A stretch of DNA of 48,074 nucleotides from Mycoplasmatota bacterium (GCA_027859085.1 JAQIBJ010000106.1:1-48074); one strand, 5' to 3'; positions 8,939 to 17,534 are shown, counted from the first letter of the stretch. Notes: generated by a model not told the origin, from the sequence alone. Translations and numbers: made by a program.

Positions 8939-9981
8939 TTATTAATACTAAAAATATTTTAGAAAACTCTAGAAAAATGGTGGCTTTAGCAAAAGATAAT
9001 CATATTGATTATGTCATGGCAATTGTAAAAGTTTTTTCAGGCCATTTTGATTTTATTGATGAACTCATTAAAACGGGTATTACTCATATCGGTGATTCAA
9101 GAATTCAAAATCTAAAGAAACTAAACAAGATATCTTTACCTAAAATACTTGTAAGAATACCAATGTTGTCTGAAACCTCAGAAGTTGTCCAATATAGTGA
9201 CATTTCTTTAAATTCTGAACTTGAAACTATTAAAAAACTGAATGATGATGCAAAGAAAGCAAATAAAAAACATCAAATTATTTTGATGTTTGATTTGGGT
9301 GACCTTAGAGAAGGATATTATCATTCTCAAGATTACTTAAAAGATATTGAAGAAATACTTAAGCTAGAGAATATTAATCTGTTGGGAATAGGAACAAACC
9401 TAACCTGCTATGGTGGTTTAGTGCCTGGAAAAGAAATACTAAACAGACTCGTTAAGATTAAAAATAAAATTGAAGCTCATTTTAACATGCGATTAAAGAT
9501 TATTTCAGGTGGTAATTCTTCTACTGTTACTTTATTTGGTAAAAATGAGATACCTAAAGAAATCAATAGTTTAAGATTGGGTGAATCAATCTTCTTCGGA
9601 AAAGAAACCTCTTATTCTAAAGATATTCAAGGATTTAATCATGACAACTATGTGTTAGAAGCTGAAATCATTGAATGCAAAATGAAACCTAGCTTTCCTG
9701 AAGGTAAAACTAGCATTAACTCTTTTGGTGAAAAAGTTGATATCGAAGATAAAGGTATGATGAAAAGAGCCATATGTGCAATCGGTAAGCAAGATGTTAT
9801 TTTAAACAACCTAAGTCCTATCGATGCTAACATATCTGTTATAGGTGGTTCTTCAGATCACCTTATTCTTGATGTGACAAACACTGAATATAAAGTTGGA
9901 GATATCATTTCTTTTAATGTGAATTATCCTGGATTATTACATTTAATGAATTCTGATTATGTCTATAAATTTTTCAAATAA
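8923..9981 (+). CDS. orr: ornithine racemase (alanine-racemase N-domain fold, PLP)
   Basis: Orr interconverts L- and D-ornithine, supplying the D-isomer required by the aminomutase. The 352-residue protein has the fold-type III PLP barrel. The Schiff-base lysine is probably K36 in AIVKVFSGH, and a GGNSSTV phosphate-binding segment is in the middle of the chain. A GGAG Shine-Dalgarno eight bases upstream supports ATG 8923, inside the preceding gene. It is the last gene of the operon and is followed by a strong terminator. Family members also include amino-acid racemases of other specificity; the operon makes ornithine the best substrate. Confidence 0.88.
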   Translation: MYPRIVINTKNILENSRKMVALAKDNHIDYVMAIVKVFSGHFDFIDELIKTGITHIGDSRIQNLKKLNKISLPKILVRIPMLSETSEVVQYSDISLNSELETIKKLNDDAKKANKKHQIILMFDLGDLREGYYHSQDYLKDIEEILKLENINLLGIGTNLTCYGGLVPGKEILNRLVKIKNKIEAHFNMRLKIISGGNSSTVTLFGKNEIPKEINSLRLGESIFFGKETSYSKDIQGFNHDNYVLEAEIIECKMKPSFPEGKTSINSFGEKVDIEDKGMMKRAICAIGKQDVILNNLSPIDANISVIGGSSDHLILDVTNTEYKVGDIISFNVNYPGLLHLMNSDYVYKFFK

Positions 9982-10015
9982 AAAAAGCCAAAAAAATTTG
10001 GCTTAAGAATTTTTT
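9981..10015. terminator. bidirectional rho-independent terminator
   Basis: AAGCCAAA/TTTGGCTT pairs around an A-rich loop at 9985-10004. It has A-runs on the left and a T-run on the right, so it serves both orr (+) and the convergent NYN gene (-), whose stop overlaps the right arm. Confidence 0.9.
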
Positions 10016-10758
10016 ATATAAATAACTGTATCTTCTTTTTTAACTTGAAAATCTTTCATTTTTTCAAAGAATTCAACTGGTCTCATATTTTTACCATAGT
10101 TTCTTGGATGAAAACCAGGATATTTTTTTTGAATAAGTTGAGCAATTAAACTCCAATAAGCCCATCCATCATCTTCTGTATTTGAATTAATCATATTTTT
10201 TAGTTCAAGTTTAACTTTTCTCAAAGGTGTGATTGACGTTTTATTGGCATCTTGAACCACTGTTTCGGTTGTGGGTTTAACAGATTTTCTTTTAGGACCT
10301 TTATCTTCTATATCATATGATGATAACATTTTATCTAAATAAGAAAAAGTTTCACAAGAATTCACCAATGATATAGGGGTTTTAGATTCTCCCATACCAA
10401 AAACAAACATATTATCTTCTCTTAAACGCGTGACCAACTTAGTGAAATCACTATCGCTTGAGACGATACAAAAGCTATTGACCTTACCTGAATATAAAAT
10501 ATCCATTGCGTCAATAATTAGTGTAAAGTCTGAAGAATTTTTTCCTGAAGTATAGGCATATTGTTGTACTGGGGTTAATCCAAACTCATTCATTTTTTGT
10601 TTCCATGGATTAAGTTGTGGTGTTGTCCAGTCTCCATAAACCCTTCGGTAATTAATTTTTCCGTATTTGTTAGCTTCATCAACAATGATTTCAATATATT
10701 TTGGAGATATATTTTCCGCATCAACTAATAAAGCTATATTTTTATCTTTTATTTCCAT
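10003..10758 (-). CDS. NYN-domain (LabA/DUF88-like) protein with C-terminal OST-HTH/LOTUS domain
   Basis: The N-terminal 150 residues form a PIN-like NYN domain: LLVDAENIS near residues 10-18 and SSDSDF near 100-105 supply the acidic metal-binding residues of putative RNases. Residues 185-250 resemble the OST-HTH/LOTUS RNA-binding module (a conserved GWAYWSLIAQLI helix and a PRNYG turn). The combination suggests an RNA-directed nuclease or RNA-binding regulator, but the substrate is unknown. It has its own extended -10 (TGTTATAAT, complement of 10779-10787) and a GAGGTGA Shine-Dalgarno, and is transcribed divergently from pckG. Confidence 0.85.
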   Translation of the reverse strand: MEIKDKNIALLVDAENISPKYIEIIVDEANKYGKINYRRVYGDWTTPQLNPWKQKMNEFGLTPVQQYAYTSGKNSSDFTLIIDAMDILYSGKVNSFCIVSSDSDFTKLVTRLREDNMFVFGMGESKTPISLVNSCETFSYLDKMLSSYDIEDKGPKRKSVKPTTETVVQDANKTSITPLRKVKLELKNMINSNTEDDGWAYWSLIAQLIQKKYPGFHPRNYGKNMRPVEFFEKMKDFQVKKEDTVIYIKNS

Positions 10759-10778
10759 AAGTCACCTCATCCATAAAC

Positions 10779-10787
10779 ATTATAACA
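10779..10787 (-). promoter_or_regulatory. extended -10 promoter of the NYN gene
   Basis: The complement reads TGTTATAAT, an extended -10 about 20 bases before the start codon. No good -35 is visible, consistent with an extended -10 promoter. Confidence 0.6.
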
Positions 10788-10830
10788 AATTTATCGAGAA
10801 GATAAATGAAATAAATAAAAAAATTACAGA

Positions 10831-10865
10831 AAGGAGATGCATAGAACTTTTTCTATGCAATCAAA
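10831..10865 (+). promoter_or_regulatory. pckG leader: Shine-Dalgarno separated from the start codon by a hairpin
   Basis: The only good Shine-Dalgarno before pckG is AAGGAGA at 10831-10837, 28 bases from the ATG at 10866. The interval 10838-10859 is a perfect hairpin: a nine-base-pair TGCATAGAA/TTCTATGCA stem with a CTTT loop. If folded, it leaves six unpaired bases before the ATG and restores normal spacing. An alternative frame from ATG 10837 encodes only ten codons and ends in an ATGA overlap with the pckG start, but its ATG is too close to the Shine-Dalgarno. A structure-bridged or regulated start is inferred. Confidence 0.6.
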
Positions 10866-12647
10866 ATGATTAAAAATAAGATCTTACTTGACTGGATTGA
10901 AGAAATTAAAAATTTATGCCAGCCCAAAGATATCATCCTATGGGAGGGCAATGACGAACAATATAAAACGGTTGCTGATGAACAAGTGGCATTAGGAAAA
11001 GCCATAAGACTTAACCCTACACTAAGACCAAATTCACTATTATACCGTTCTCACCCAAGTGATGTTGCTAGGGTTGAAAAGAGAACATTTATTTCAACAA
11101 AAAACCAAAATAATGCAGGACCTACCAACAATTGGGTTCCTTCAGACGAATTAAAACCATTAATGCTTGATTTGTATAAAGGGTCTATGAAAGGAAGAAC
11201 AATGTATGTCATTCCTTTTTCTATGGGACCTGTTGGTCTTGAAATGTCAAGACTAGGTGTTGAAATTACCGATAGTGCTTATGTTGCTTTAAATATGCAA
11301 ATCATGACACGAACTGGAAATAAAATCACTGATTTATTAAATAAAGGTAAGTCATTTGTCAAATGTTTACACTCAATCGGTTATCCTTTAGAGGAAGGTA
11401 TGAAAGATCCTGAGTGGCCATGTGCACCAATAGAACAAAAATATATTTCACATTTTCCTGAAGATGAAATGATTTGGTCTTATGGATCAGGCTATGGTGG
11501 AAATGCTTTACTAGGAAAAAAATGTTTGGCTTTGAGAATTGCAAGTGCAATGGCACAAAAAGAAGGTTGGCTTGCTGAACATATGCTTATTTTAAAGTTA
11601 ACCAACCCAGAAAACAAAGTAAAATATTTAGCTGGTGCATTCCCGAGTGCTTGCGGTAAAACAAATTTAGCAATGATTAATCCTAATTTAGAAGGTTGGA
11701 AAGCAGAAACACTAGGCGATGACATCGCTTGGATGCATATTAAGGATGATGGTAAATTGTATGCCATTAATCCTGAAGCAGGTTTCTTTGGTGTTGCACC
11801 AGGCACATCAAAAAAATCAAACCCTAATGCCATCGCAGCTGTTTCTAAAAATACAATTTTTACAAATGTTGCGTTAACAGATAACGGCGATGTCTGGTGG
11901 GAAGATTTAACGAAAGAAGCTCCTAATCATTTAATTGATTGGCATGGAAATGATTGGTATAAAGGTGATTCCATTAGACCAGATCATCCAAACGCAAGGT
12001 TTACATCACCATTAACAAACTGCCCTATACTAGCTGAAAATTTTGAGGAACCAGTTCCAATATCAGCAATATTATTTGGAGGAAGACGTCCTTCAACTAT
12101 TCCTTTGGTTCATCAAAGTTTTAATTTTGATCATGGTGTTTTCTTAGGATCAATCATGGGCTCTGAGATTACCGCTGCGACCATTGACGAAAATATTGGC
12201 AAAGTCAGACGTGATCCTTTTGCTATGTTACCATTTATAGGTTATAACATCTCTGACTATATACAACATTGGCAGTCAATGAAAAATAAGACAACTGAAG
12301 ATTTATTACCTAAAATTTTTTATGTCAATTGGTTTAGAAAAGATGAATCAGGATATTTATGGCCAGGATTTGGTGATAACATCAGAGTCTTGAAATGGAT
12401 ATTAGAAAGAACTGATAATAAAGATAATTATCAGGAAACACCAATAGGATATCTTCCTAGTTTAGATTACTTTGACTTATCTAATCTAGAAATTGAACAA
12501 AAAAAAGTTGATGAATTACTGAAAGTTGATAAAGCAGTTTGGCAAGAGGAAATTAAATCAATAGAAAACTATTATCAAATTTATGGAAACCATCTACCTA
12601 AAGTATTAAGTGAACAATTAGAAAGTTTGAAAAAGAGATTTAATTAA
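10866..12647 (+). CDS. pckG: phosphoenolpyruvate carboxykinase (GTP)
   Basis: PckG interconverts oxaloacetate plus GTP with phosphoenolpyruvate plus CO2 and GDP. The 593-residue length and the FPSACGKTNLAM P-loop/kinase-1a motif near residues 258-270 identify the GTP class rather than the ATP class (about 530 residues). A GGRRPSTIPLV segment near 412-422 is also typical. In an amino-acid fermenter it could be gluconeogenic or run in the CO2-fixing direction. It stands alone between its own leader and a strong terminator. Confidence 0.95.
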   Translation: MIKNKILLDWIEEIKNLCQPKDIILWEGNDEQYKTVADEQVALGKAIRLNPTLRPNSLLYRSHPSDVARVEKRTFISTKNQNNAGPTNNWVPSDELKPLMLDLYKGSMKGRTMYVIPFSMGPVGLEMSRLGVEITDSAYVALNMQIMTRTGNKITDLLNKGKSFVKCLHSIGYPLEEGMKDPEWPCAPIEQKYISHFPEDEMIWSYGSGYGGNALLGKKCLALRIASAMAQKEGWLAEHMLILKLTNPENKVKYLAGAFPSACGKTNLAMINPNLEGWKAETLGDDIAWMHIKDDGKLYAINPEAGFFGVAPGTSKKSNPNAIAAVSKNTIFTNVALTDNGDVWWEDLTKEAPNHLIDWHGNDWYKGDSIRPDHPNARFTSPLTNCPILAENFEEPVPISAILFGGRRPSTIPLVHQSFNFDHGVFLGSIMGSEITAATIDENIGKVRRDPFAMLPFIGYNISDYIQHWQSMKNKTTEDLLPKIFYVNWFRKDESGYLWPGFGDNIRVLKWILERTDNKDNYQETPIGYLPSLDYFDLSNLEIEQKKVDELLKVDKAVWQEEIKSIENYYQIYGNHLPKVLSEQLESLKKRFN

Positions 12648-12653
12648 ACTTTG

Positions 12654-12682
12654 AAAGCAACAGAAATTTCTGTTGCTTTTTT
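12654..12682 (+). terminator. rho-independent terminator after pckG
   Basis: GCAACAGAAA/TTTCTGTTGC is a perfect palindrome at 12657-12676 followed by six T. Confidence 0.92.
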
Positions 12683-12754
12683 AAATCATCTTATTAGATA
12701 ATATTATTAAAATCGTGTATAATATCATTTGATAATATTGAAGGGACCGATAAC

Positions 12755-13975
12755 ATGAAGAAAACGTTTGTCATCTTAATTTTAATATACTTTATCCAAG
12801 GTATGATCCATAATCTTGGTCATCCTGTGACACCGGCATTTGTTACTAATTCAGGGATTCCTGATTATATGTTTGGTGTTTTTTATTCTACTATGAGTGC
12901 AGGTTTAGTTATTGGTGCGCCTATATGGGGAATCATTGCCGATAGAGGCAATAAAAAAACTGCGATGATTATCGGTTTAATTCTTTATAGTTTAGGACAA
13001 ATTGGTTTTGGATATTCTGAAAATATGTATTGGATGGTATTCTTTAGATTTATGAGTGGTTTTGGTGTCAGCGCTACAGTCACACTCTTCATCTCTCATA
13101 CCATTGAAATTTCAAAACCTGAAAATCGTGCAAAACACTTAGCCTGGATGGCTGCTTCTTTAGCCTTAGGCCGGAGTGTTGGATATTGGATTGGTGGATT
13201 TATTAGTTCCAATGAAACCATTGTCTCTTTGTTAGGGACTGGTGAAACATCTCTAGAACGTATTTTCTTAATTCAAGCATTTATGAATTTGATTCATGCC
13301 GCGAGTATATACTTCTTTATTAAAGAAGTTAAAAAAGACGTTTCCTTTAATAAAAAGCCAAACGTTTTTCAAAGTTTTAAAAATATAAAAAATATAAATA
13401 AATCTGTTTTAATCTTTTTAATATCACTTATTTTTATGTCCATTGCCTTTACCAATTTAAGTAAATATCTAGATGTTTTCTTTAATGCTCAAGGGTACGG
13501 TACTGATGATATTGGTAATTATAACCTAGTCATTGGTATTGTTGGTATTTTAACAAGTATATTTATTGTTCCACTTGTATCTAAGATAAAAAAGAATTTA
13601 AGAGTCTTACAAGTGATACAAGTCACCAGTATTATTGCTGTTCTTTATGTGTTTAGAGCCAATAATTTTATTCTTGCTGTTTATTCAGTTTTAATGATAT
13701 ACATCATTGGTCATGCCATTTTCATTCCGTTAGAACAAAACTTTATTGCTAACCAGGCAAAAGATGGTTTATATTCCACGACAATGGGTATCAGACAGTC
13801 TTTCTTCTCAATCGGTATGGTGATAGGTCCTTTAATAGGTGGATTCCTATTTGACAAGAAACCTATTTATGTTTTTGACTTCAGTGCGTTAATGATGGCA
13901 ATAGGATTCATTTTATTAATTGCAGTCAATTTACGCATAAAAAAAGAGGAAATGATTCACTCACAAGTGAAATAA
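12755..13975 (+). CDS. major facilitator superfamily transporter
   Basis: This is a 406-residue membrane protein with about twelve hydrophobic segments. The MFS loop 2-3 signature is seen as GIIADRGNKKTAMIIG near residues 57-72, after a first half with a typical DHA1 (drug:H+ antiporter) look. A charged central loop around residues 190-215 divides the two halves. It has its own TATAAT (about 12718-12723) and a GAAGGGA Shine-Dalgarno. The substrate cannot be told from sequence; neighbours give no clear hint. It could export a drug or a small metabolite. Confidence 0.85.
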   Translation: MKKTFVILILIYFIQGMIHNLGHPVTPAFVTNSGIPDYMFGVFYSTMSAGLVIGAPIWGIIADRGNKKTAMIIGLILYSLGQIGFGYSENMYWMVFFRFMSGFGVSATVTLFISHTIEISKPENRAKHLAWMAASLALGRSVGYWIGGFISSNETIVSLLGTGETSLERIFLIQAFMNLIHAASIYFFIKEVKKDVSFNKKPNVFQSFKNIKNINKSVLIFLISLIFMSIAFTNLSKYLDVFFNAQGYGTDDIGNYNLVIGIVGILTSIFIVPLVSKIKKNLRVLQVIQVTSIIAVLYVFRANNFILAVYSVLMIYIIGHAIFIPLEQNFIANQAKDGLYSTTMGIRQSFFSIGMVIGPLIGGFLFDKKPIYVFDFSALMMAIGFILLIAVNLRIKKEEMIHSQVK

Positions 13976-14024
13976 TTATGAATTTTCATTAATTTTTGCT
14001 AATATATATATAAGAGGTGATATT

Positions 14025-14561
14025 ATGTCAGTTTATAAATATAAAATTAAAAACACTAAAAATGAAGATGTTTCATTAGAAAAATACAAAGGTAAAGTTT
14101 TGCTTATTGTAAATACTGCAACTAAATGTGGCTATACACCACAATATGAAGGACTTGAAGATTTATATAAAAAGTATAAAGACAAAGGTTTAGAAATCAT
14201 TGACTTACCTTGTAATCAATTCATGTCTCAAGCACCAGGTAGTAATGAAGATGTTGCTGAATTCTGCAAAGTAAACTTTGGAACTAGATTTGAAACTTTT
14301 GCTAAAGTGAAAGTCAATGGTAAAGATACCATTAGGTTATACAAATATTTAAAAAGTCTTAAACCTTATGACGAAACACCTGGTGAAGAAGGCGACAAAC
14401 CAACCATTATAAACAAGTTAACTGGATCAAAGATTAAATGGAATTTCACTAAATTCTTGATTGACAGAGATGGTGAAGTTTATGGACGATATGGTTCTAG
14501 AGTTGAACCAAAAATACTTGAAACAGTTATTGAAAAAATTATTATAAAACAAAAAGTGTAG
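14025..14561 (+). CDS. glutathione peroxidase family thiol peroxidase
   Basis: These enzymes reduce hydroperoxides in the cytoplasm; in Gram-positive bacteria the electron donor is usually thioredoxin rather than glutathione. The 178-residue protein has the peroxidatic cysteine in TKCGYT (about C35), the catalytic Gln in LPCNQF (about Q65) and the WNFTKF motif. It uses Cys, not selenocysteine. The extra Cys in LPCNQF could act as the resolving residue. It has an AAGAGGTGA Shine-Dalgarno. It suggests exposure to oxidants despite the anaerobic metabolism seen elsewhere; trxA and trxB lie about 26 kb away. Confidence 0.92.
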   Translation: MSVYKYKIKNTKNEDVSLEKYKGKVLLIVNTATKCGYTPQYEGLEDLYKKYKDKGLEIIDLPCNQFMSQAPGSNEDVAEFCKVNFGTRFETFAKVKVNGKDTIRLYKYLKSLKPYDETPGEEGDKPTIINKLTGSKIKWNFTKFLIDRDGEVYGRYGSRVEPKILETVIEKIIIKQKV

Positions 14562-14582
14562 ATTAAATCTACACTTTTTTTT
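14551..14582. terminator. bidirectional terminator, overlapping the peroxidase stop
   Basis: AGTGTAGAT/ATCTACACT pairs around TAA at 14555-14575, with T-run 14576-14582 on the right and an A-run on the left. It serves both the peroxidase gene and the convergent dehydrogenase gene. Confidence 0.9.
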
Positions 14583-14590
14583 ACCTTTAT

Positions 14591-15511
14591 TTATAATAAA
14601 TACTTAACTTCTTTATTTTCTAAATATAATTGTAAATTTTTTAATGTCAAATCAAATAACCTTTGAACCATGTATTCGCTTGAAGAAGCATTGTGTGGTG
14701 TAATAAGCACATTATTTAGATCCCAAAGTTTTGAATCTTTAGGTAAAGGCTCAGGGTCTGTCACATCTAGTGCAGCACCTCTAATTTGATTGTTTTCTAA
14801 AACTTGTATTAAATCATCTTGAACAATGACTTGTCCTCTAGCTATATTAATAAGTATTGCATTCTTTTTCATAAGTGACAACTTGTCTTTATCAATCATA
14901 TACTTTGTTTCATCATTTAAGGGCATCGCCAAAATAAGGTAGTCAGAATTTTTAATGACTTCTTCTAAACCATCTTCACCTGTAAATATTTGGTTAAAGT
15001 ACTCAACAGACTCATCTTTTCTTCGATGACCTAAAATAGCTTTAGGAGAAAAAGATTTAAGACGTTTTGCAGTTTCTTGTCCAATTGAACCAGTGCCAAT
15101 AATACCGATCGTTGAATTGTATATTTCAGGATCTTTCCAGATTGGTTGCCAAGTTTTCGTTTTCATATTTTCAATAAACTCTTTGATATTTCTATTAAAA
15201 TATAAAGTTTTTGCAATAATGTCTTCAGCAATAGTAATTGAAAAAATATCTCTAGCATTACTCACGAGTAATCCTTTAGCTTTTAAGCCTTCCACATCTA
15301 CATTGTCAAAACCCGCCATGTACAATTGAACCCATTCTAAATTCTTATATTGATCAATGTCAACTGATTCAAGTAGTGAATTTAATCCAAAAAAAGCTTC
15401 TATGTCTTTATGATTTTCAAAGTCATGAACAAATTCTACTTGAGGAAACATATCTAATAATTGTTGGTAATCTTTTTTTGGAATAAATTTTTTATCAATA
15501 AATATTTTCAA
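14591..15511 (-). CDS. D-isomer-specific 2-hydroxyacid dehydrogenase
   Basis: This is a 306-residue NAD(P)-dependent reductase/dehydrogenase of 2-oxo and 2-hydroxy acids. The Rossmann motif GTGSIG is at 139-144, the catalytic arginine in NIARGQ, the glutamate in DPEPLP and the histidine in ITPHNASSS. It lies 15 bases after the SDR gene on the same strand and is probably the third gene of that unit. The substrate is not evident; hydroxypyruvate/glyoxylate reductase-like and phosphoglycerate dehydrogenase-like members share these motifs, but the C-terminal ACT domain of serine-pathway enzymes is absent. Confidence 0.88.
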   Translation of the reverse strand: MKIFIDKKFIPKKDYQQLLDMFPQVEFVHDFENHKDIEAFFGLNSLLESVDIDQYKNLEWVQLYMAGFDNVDVEGLKAKGLLVSNARDIFSITIAEDIIAKTLYFNRNIKEFIENMKTKTWQPIWKDPEIYNSTIGIIGTGSIGQETAKRLKSFSPKAILGHRRKDESVEYFNQIFTGEDGLEEVIKNSDYLILAMPLNDETKYMIDKDKLSLMKKNAILINIARGQVIVQDDLIQVLENNQIRGAALDVTDPEPLPKDSKLWDLNNVLITPHNASSSEYMVQRLFDLTLKNLQLYLENKEVKYLL

Positions 15512-15526
15512 AATATTCTACTCCTT

Positions 15527-16321
15527 TTATCCGTAAAGTTTTCTCACAAAAAATTGAACAATTTTTTCAGGTAAAAATTTATTTAAAACTCTTATTGCTT
15601 TATATGAAAATCCCACAGTTGTTCTTAAGGGTATTCTATTTCGTTTAATCAATCTCTCGATTTTCTTAGCAATTCTAATTGGATCCATGCCATTTTGTTC
15701 GTCTTTTGCCATTCTATTAAGTGAATGTTTAGTACGTTCTGTATATAAATCATTTTCTACTTGATATGGTTGTAAGCGATTTTTGGTAAAACCTGTTTTA
15801 ATATCTCCAGGTAATACTGCACAAACTTTTATTTTAAATGGTTTTAGTTCCATCGATAATGCTTTGGTAAATGCATCAATACTTGCCTTTGACATTGAAT
15901 AAAATGCTTGAAAAGGCAATGATATTTCTGAGGCAACAGAGCTAATGTTTATTATTTTTGCTTTTTTTGACTTTCTTAATAAAGGCAATAAGGTTTTGGT
16001 CACTAAAATGTGACCAAAAACGTTAACATTATATATTTGTTCTACTTCTTCTAAAGGCGTATTTTCAATGGCTCCAGATATACCCATACCTGCAGAGTTA
16101 ATAAGAACATCAATATGTTCATATTTTTCTTCGATTAAATGCATTGTTTTTATTACTTTTTTTTCATCAGTAATGTCACAAAGGAAATAATCAAAATTAT
16201 ATTCAACTTTGGGATATGATCTAGAAATACCAATGACTTGGTAACCTTTGGAACTTAAATGTCTTGCTGTTTCTAAACCAATACCACTTGATGCACCTGA
16301 TACTAAAACTATCTTATTCAT
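15527..16321 (-). CDS. short-chain dehydrogenase/reductase, candidate 3-ketosphinganine-type reductase
   Basis: This is a classical SDR of 264 residues: cofactor motif GASSGIG at 9-15, NSAG at 75-78, catalytic Ser near 127-128 and YxxxK as Y141/K145. A hydrophobic, basic C-terminal segment (about 235-262) could associate with the membrane, as in lipid-type SDRs. It overlaps the oxoamine-synthase gene by eight bases, so the two are translationally coupled. The synthase makes a 3-keto product and this enzyme could reduce it. That pairing is the basis of the ketosphinganine reductase suggestion, which remains unproven; SDR substrate cannot be read from motifs. Confidence 0.75.
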   Translation of the reverse strand: MNKIVLVSGASSGIGLETARHLSSKGYQVIGISRSYPKVEYNFDYFLCDITDEKKVIKTMHLIEEKYEHIDVLINSAGMGISGAIENTPLEEVEQIYNVNVFGHILVTKTLLPLLRKSKKAKIINISSVASEISLPFQAFYSMSKASIDAFTKALSMELKPFKIKVCAVLPGDIKTGFTKNRLQPYQVENDLYTERTKHSLNRMAKDEQNGMDPIRIAKKIERLIKRNRIPLRTTVGFSYKAIRVLNKFLPEKIVQFFVRKLYG

Positions 16322-17534
16322 TTTCCTCTAATACCTTTAGTAGTTCATCTTCATCTTCAGGTAAATTATTTAATACGCCAGCTATAATTTCAATTGCTTC
16401 ATCCATTAATTCAAATGTATGCGTGCTAGTATAACTTGTTCTAATCAAGCACTCACCCTCTGGTGTTGCTGGTGGAACAACAGGATTTACATAGACACCT
16501 CTATCATACAATAATTTACATGCCACCATTGTTCTTAATACACTAAATGTGTATATTGGAATAATTGGAACTATAGAATGGTCAATAATTTTTAAACCTT
16601 TATTTGTTAAACCTTTTCTAACATAATCAGCGATTTCAAGTAATCGTTTTGGTCTGTTCGGTTCAGCCTTTAAAATTCTTAATGCTTCTAATGCAGTTCT
16701 TGCATTTGAAGGTGTGATAGCTGCACAGAATATAAATGGTCTTGCTTTATGTTTAACATAATTGATAACTTCTTCACTCGCAGCCATATAGCCACCTAAA
16801 CTTGCCAATGATTTTGAAAAAGTTCCCATAATAATGTCAACTTCATTTTCTAAGCCAAAGTATTCAGCAGTACCACGTCCGCCTTTACCTAGTACACCTA
16901 AACCATGTGCATCATCCACCATCACTCTAGCATTATATTGTTTTGCTAATCTAATGATTTCTGGTAGTTTTGCAATATCACCAGTCATAGAAAACACACC
17001 ATCAGTCACTATTAATTTTCCTGCTTCAGGATCTGCTTCTGATAATCTCATTTCTAAATCTTCCATATCATTATGTTTAAATCTAACTAATTTTGCATAA
17101 GATAATCTTGCACCATCATAAATGCTCGCATGATTTTCTCTATCGCAAAAAATAATATCATTCCTACCAGCAATTGCTGAAATGATGCCTAAGTTTGTTT
17201 GATATCCAGTTGAAAATGTCATACATGATTCTTTATTTAAAAACTCAGCAAGTTCTTTTTCTAACTGTATATGAATGGTTAACGTCCCGTTTAAAAATCT
17301 TGAGCCAGAAACGCCTGAACCGAAATTTTGAAGTGCTTCCACACCAGCATCTATAACTCTTTGATCTCCTGTAAGACCTAAATAGTTATTTGACCCTATC
17401 ATAATGCGGCGTTTACCTTCCATAACGACCTCTATGTCTTGTTTGGTTTCTAGTGCATGAAAATAAGGATATAACCCTAATTCTTTATATTTTTTTGTAA
17501 TGTCATAATCGTAACACTTTTTAAATAAGTCCAT
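16314..17534 (-). CDS. alpha-oxoamine synthase, serine palmitoyltransferase-like
   Basis: PLP enzymes of this family condense an amino acid with an acyl-CoA or acyl-ACP, with decarboxylation. The start is at 17534 (406 residues), after the Shine-Dalgarno GGGGGG; the ATG at 17555 has none. Features include YPYF...QD near 22-33, GSRFLNGT at 77-84, H135, DDAH at 207-210, the PLP lysine K241 in GTFSKSLASLGG, and PPATPEG at 354-360 followed by R365. The PPATP...R signature and the N-terminal pattern favour the bacterial serine palmitoyltransferase group over glycine C-acetyltransferase or 8-amino-7-oxononanoate synthase. No biotin genes or threonine dehydrogenase are next to it; an SDR is. General family certain, specificity likely. 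Confidence 0.8.
   Translation of the reverse strand: MDLFKKCYDYDITKKYKELGLYPYFHALETKQDIEVVMEGKRRIMIGSNNYLGLTGDQRVIDAGVEALQNFGSGVSGSRFLNGTLTIHIQLEKELAEFLNKESCMTFSTGYQTNLGIISAIAGRNDIIFCDRENHASIYDGARLSYAKLVRFKHNDMEDLEMRLSEADPEAGKLIVTDGVFSMTGDIAKLPEIIRLAKQYNARVMVDDAHGLGVLGKGGRGTAEYFGLENEVDIIMGTFSKSLASLGGYMAASEEVINYVKHKARPFIFCAAITPSNARTALEALRILKAEPNRPKRLLEIADYVRKGLTNKGLKIIDHSIVPIIPIYTFSVLRTMVACKLLYDRGVYVNPVVPPATPEGECLIRTSYTSTHTFELMDEAIEIIAGVLNNLPEDEDELLKVLEENE

Noticed and set aside
10667-10873. 68-codon + strand reading frame over the NYN gene start and the pckG leader
   Set aside because: It lies mostly antisense to the NYN gene, has no Shine-Dalgarno and encodes no recognisable protein.
16314-17534. 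Glycine C-acetyltransferase (kbl) or biotin bioF
   Set aside because: No tdh or bio genes adjoin, and the PPATPEG motif and N-terminal pattern are closer to serine palmitoyltransferases. Phylogeny is still needed.
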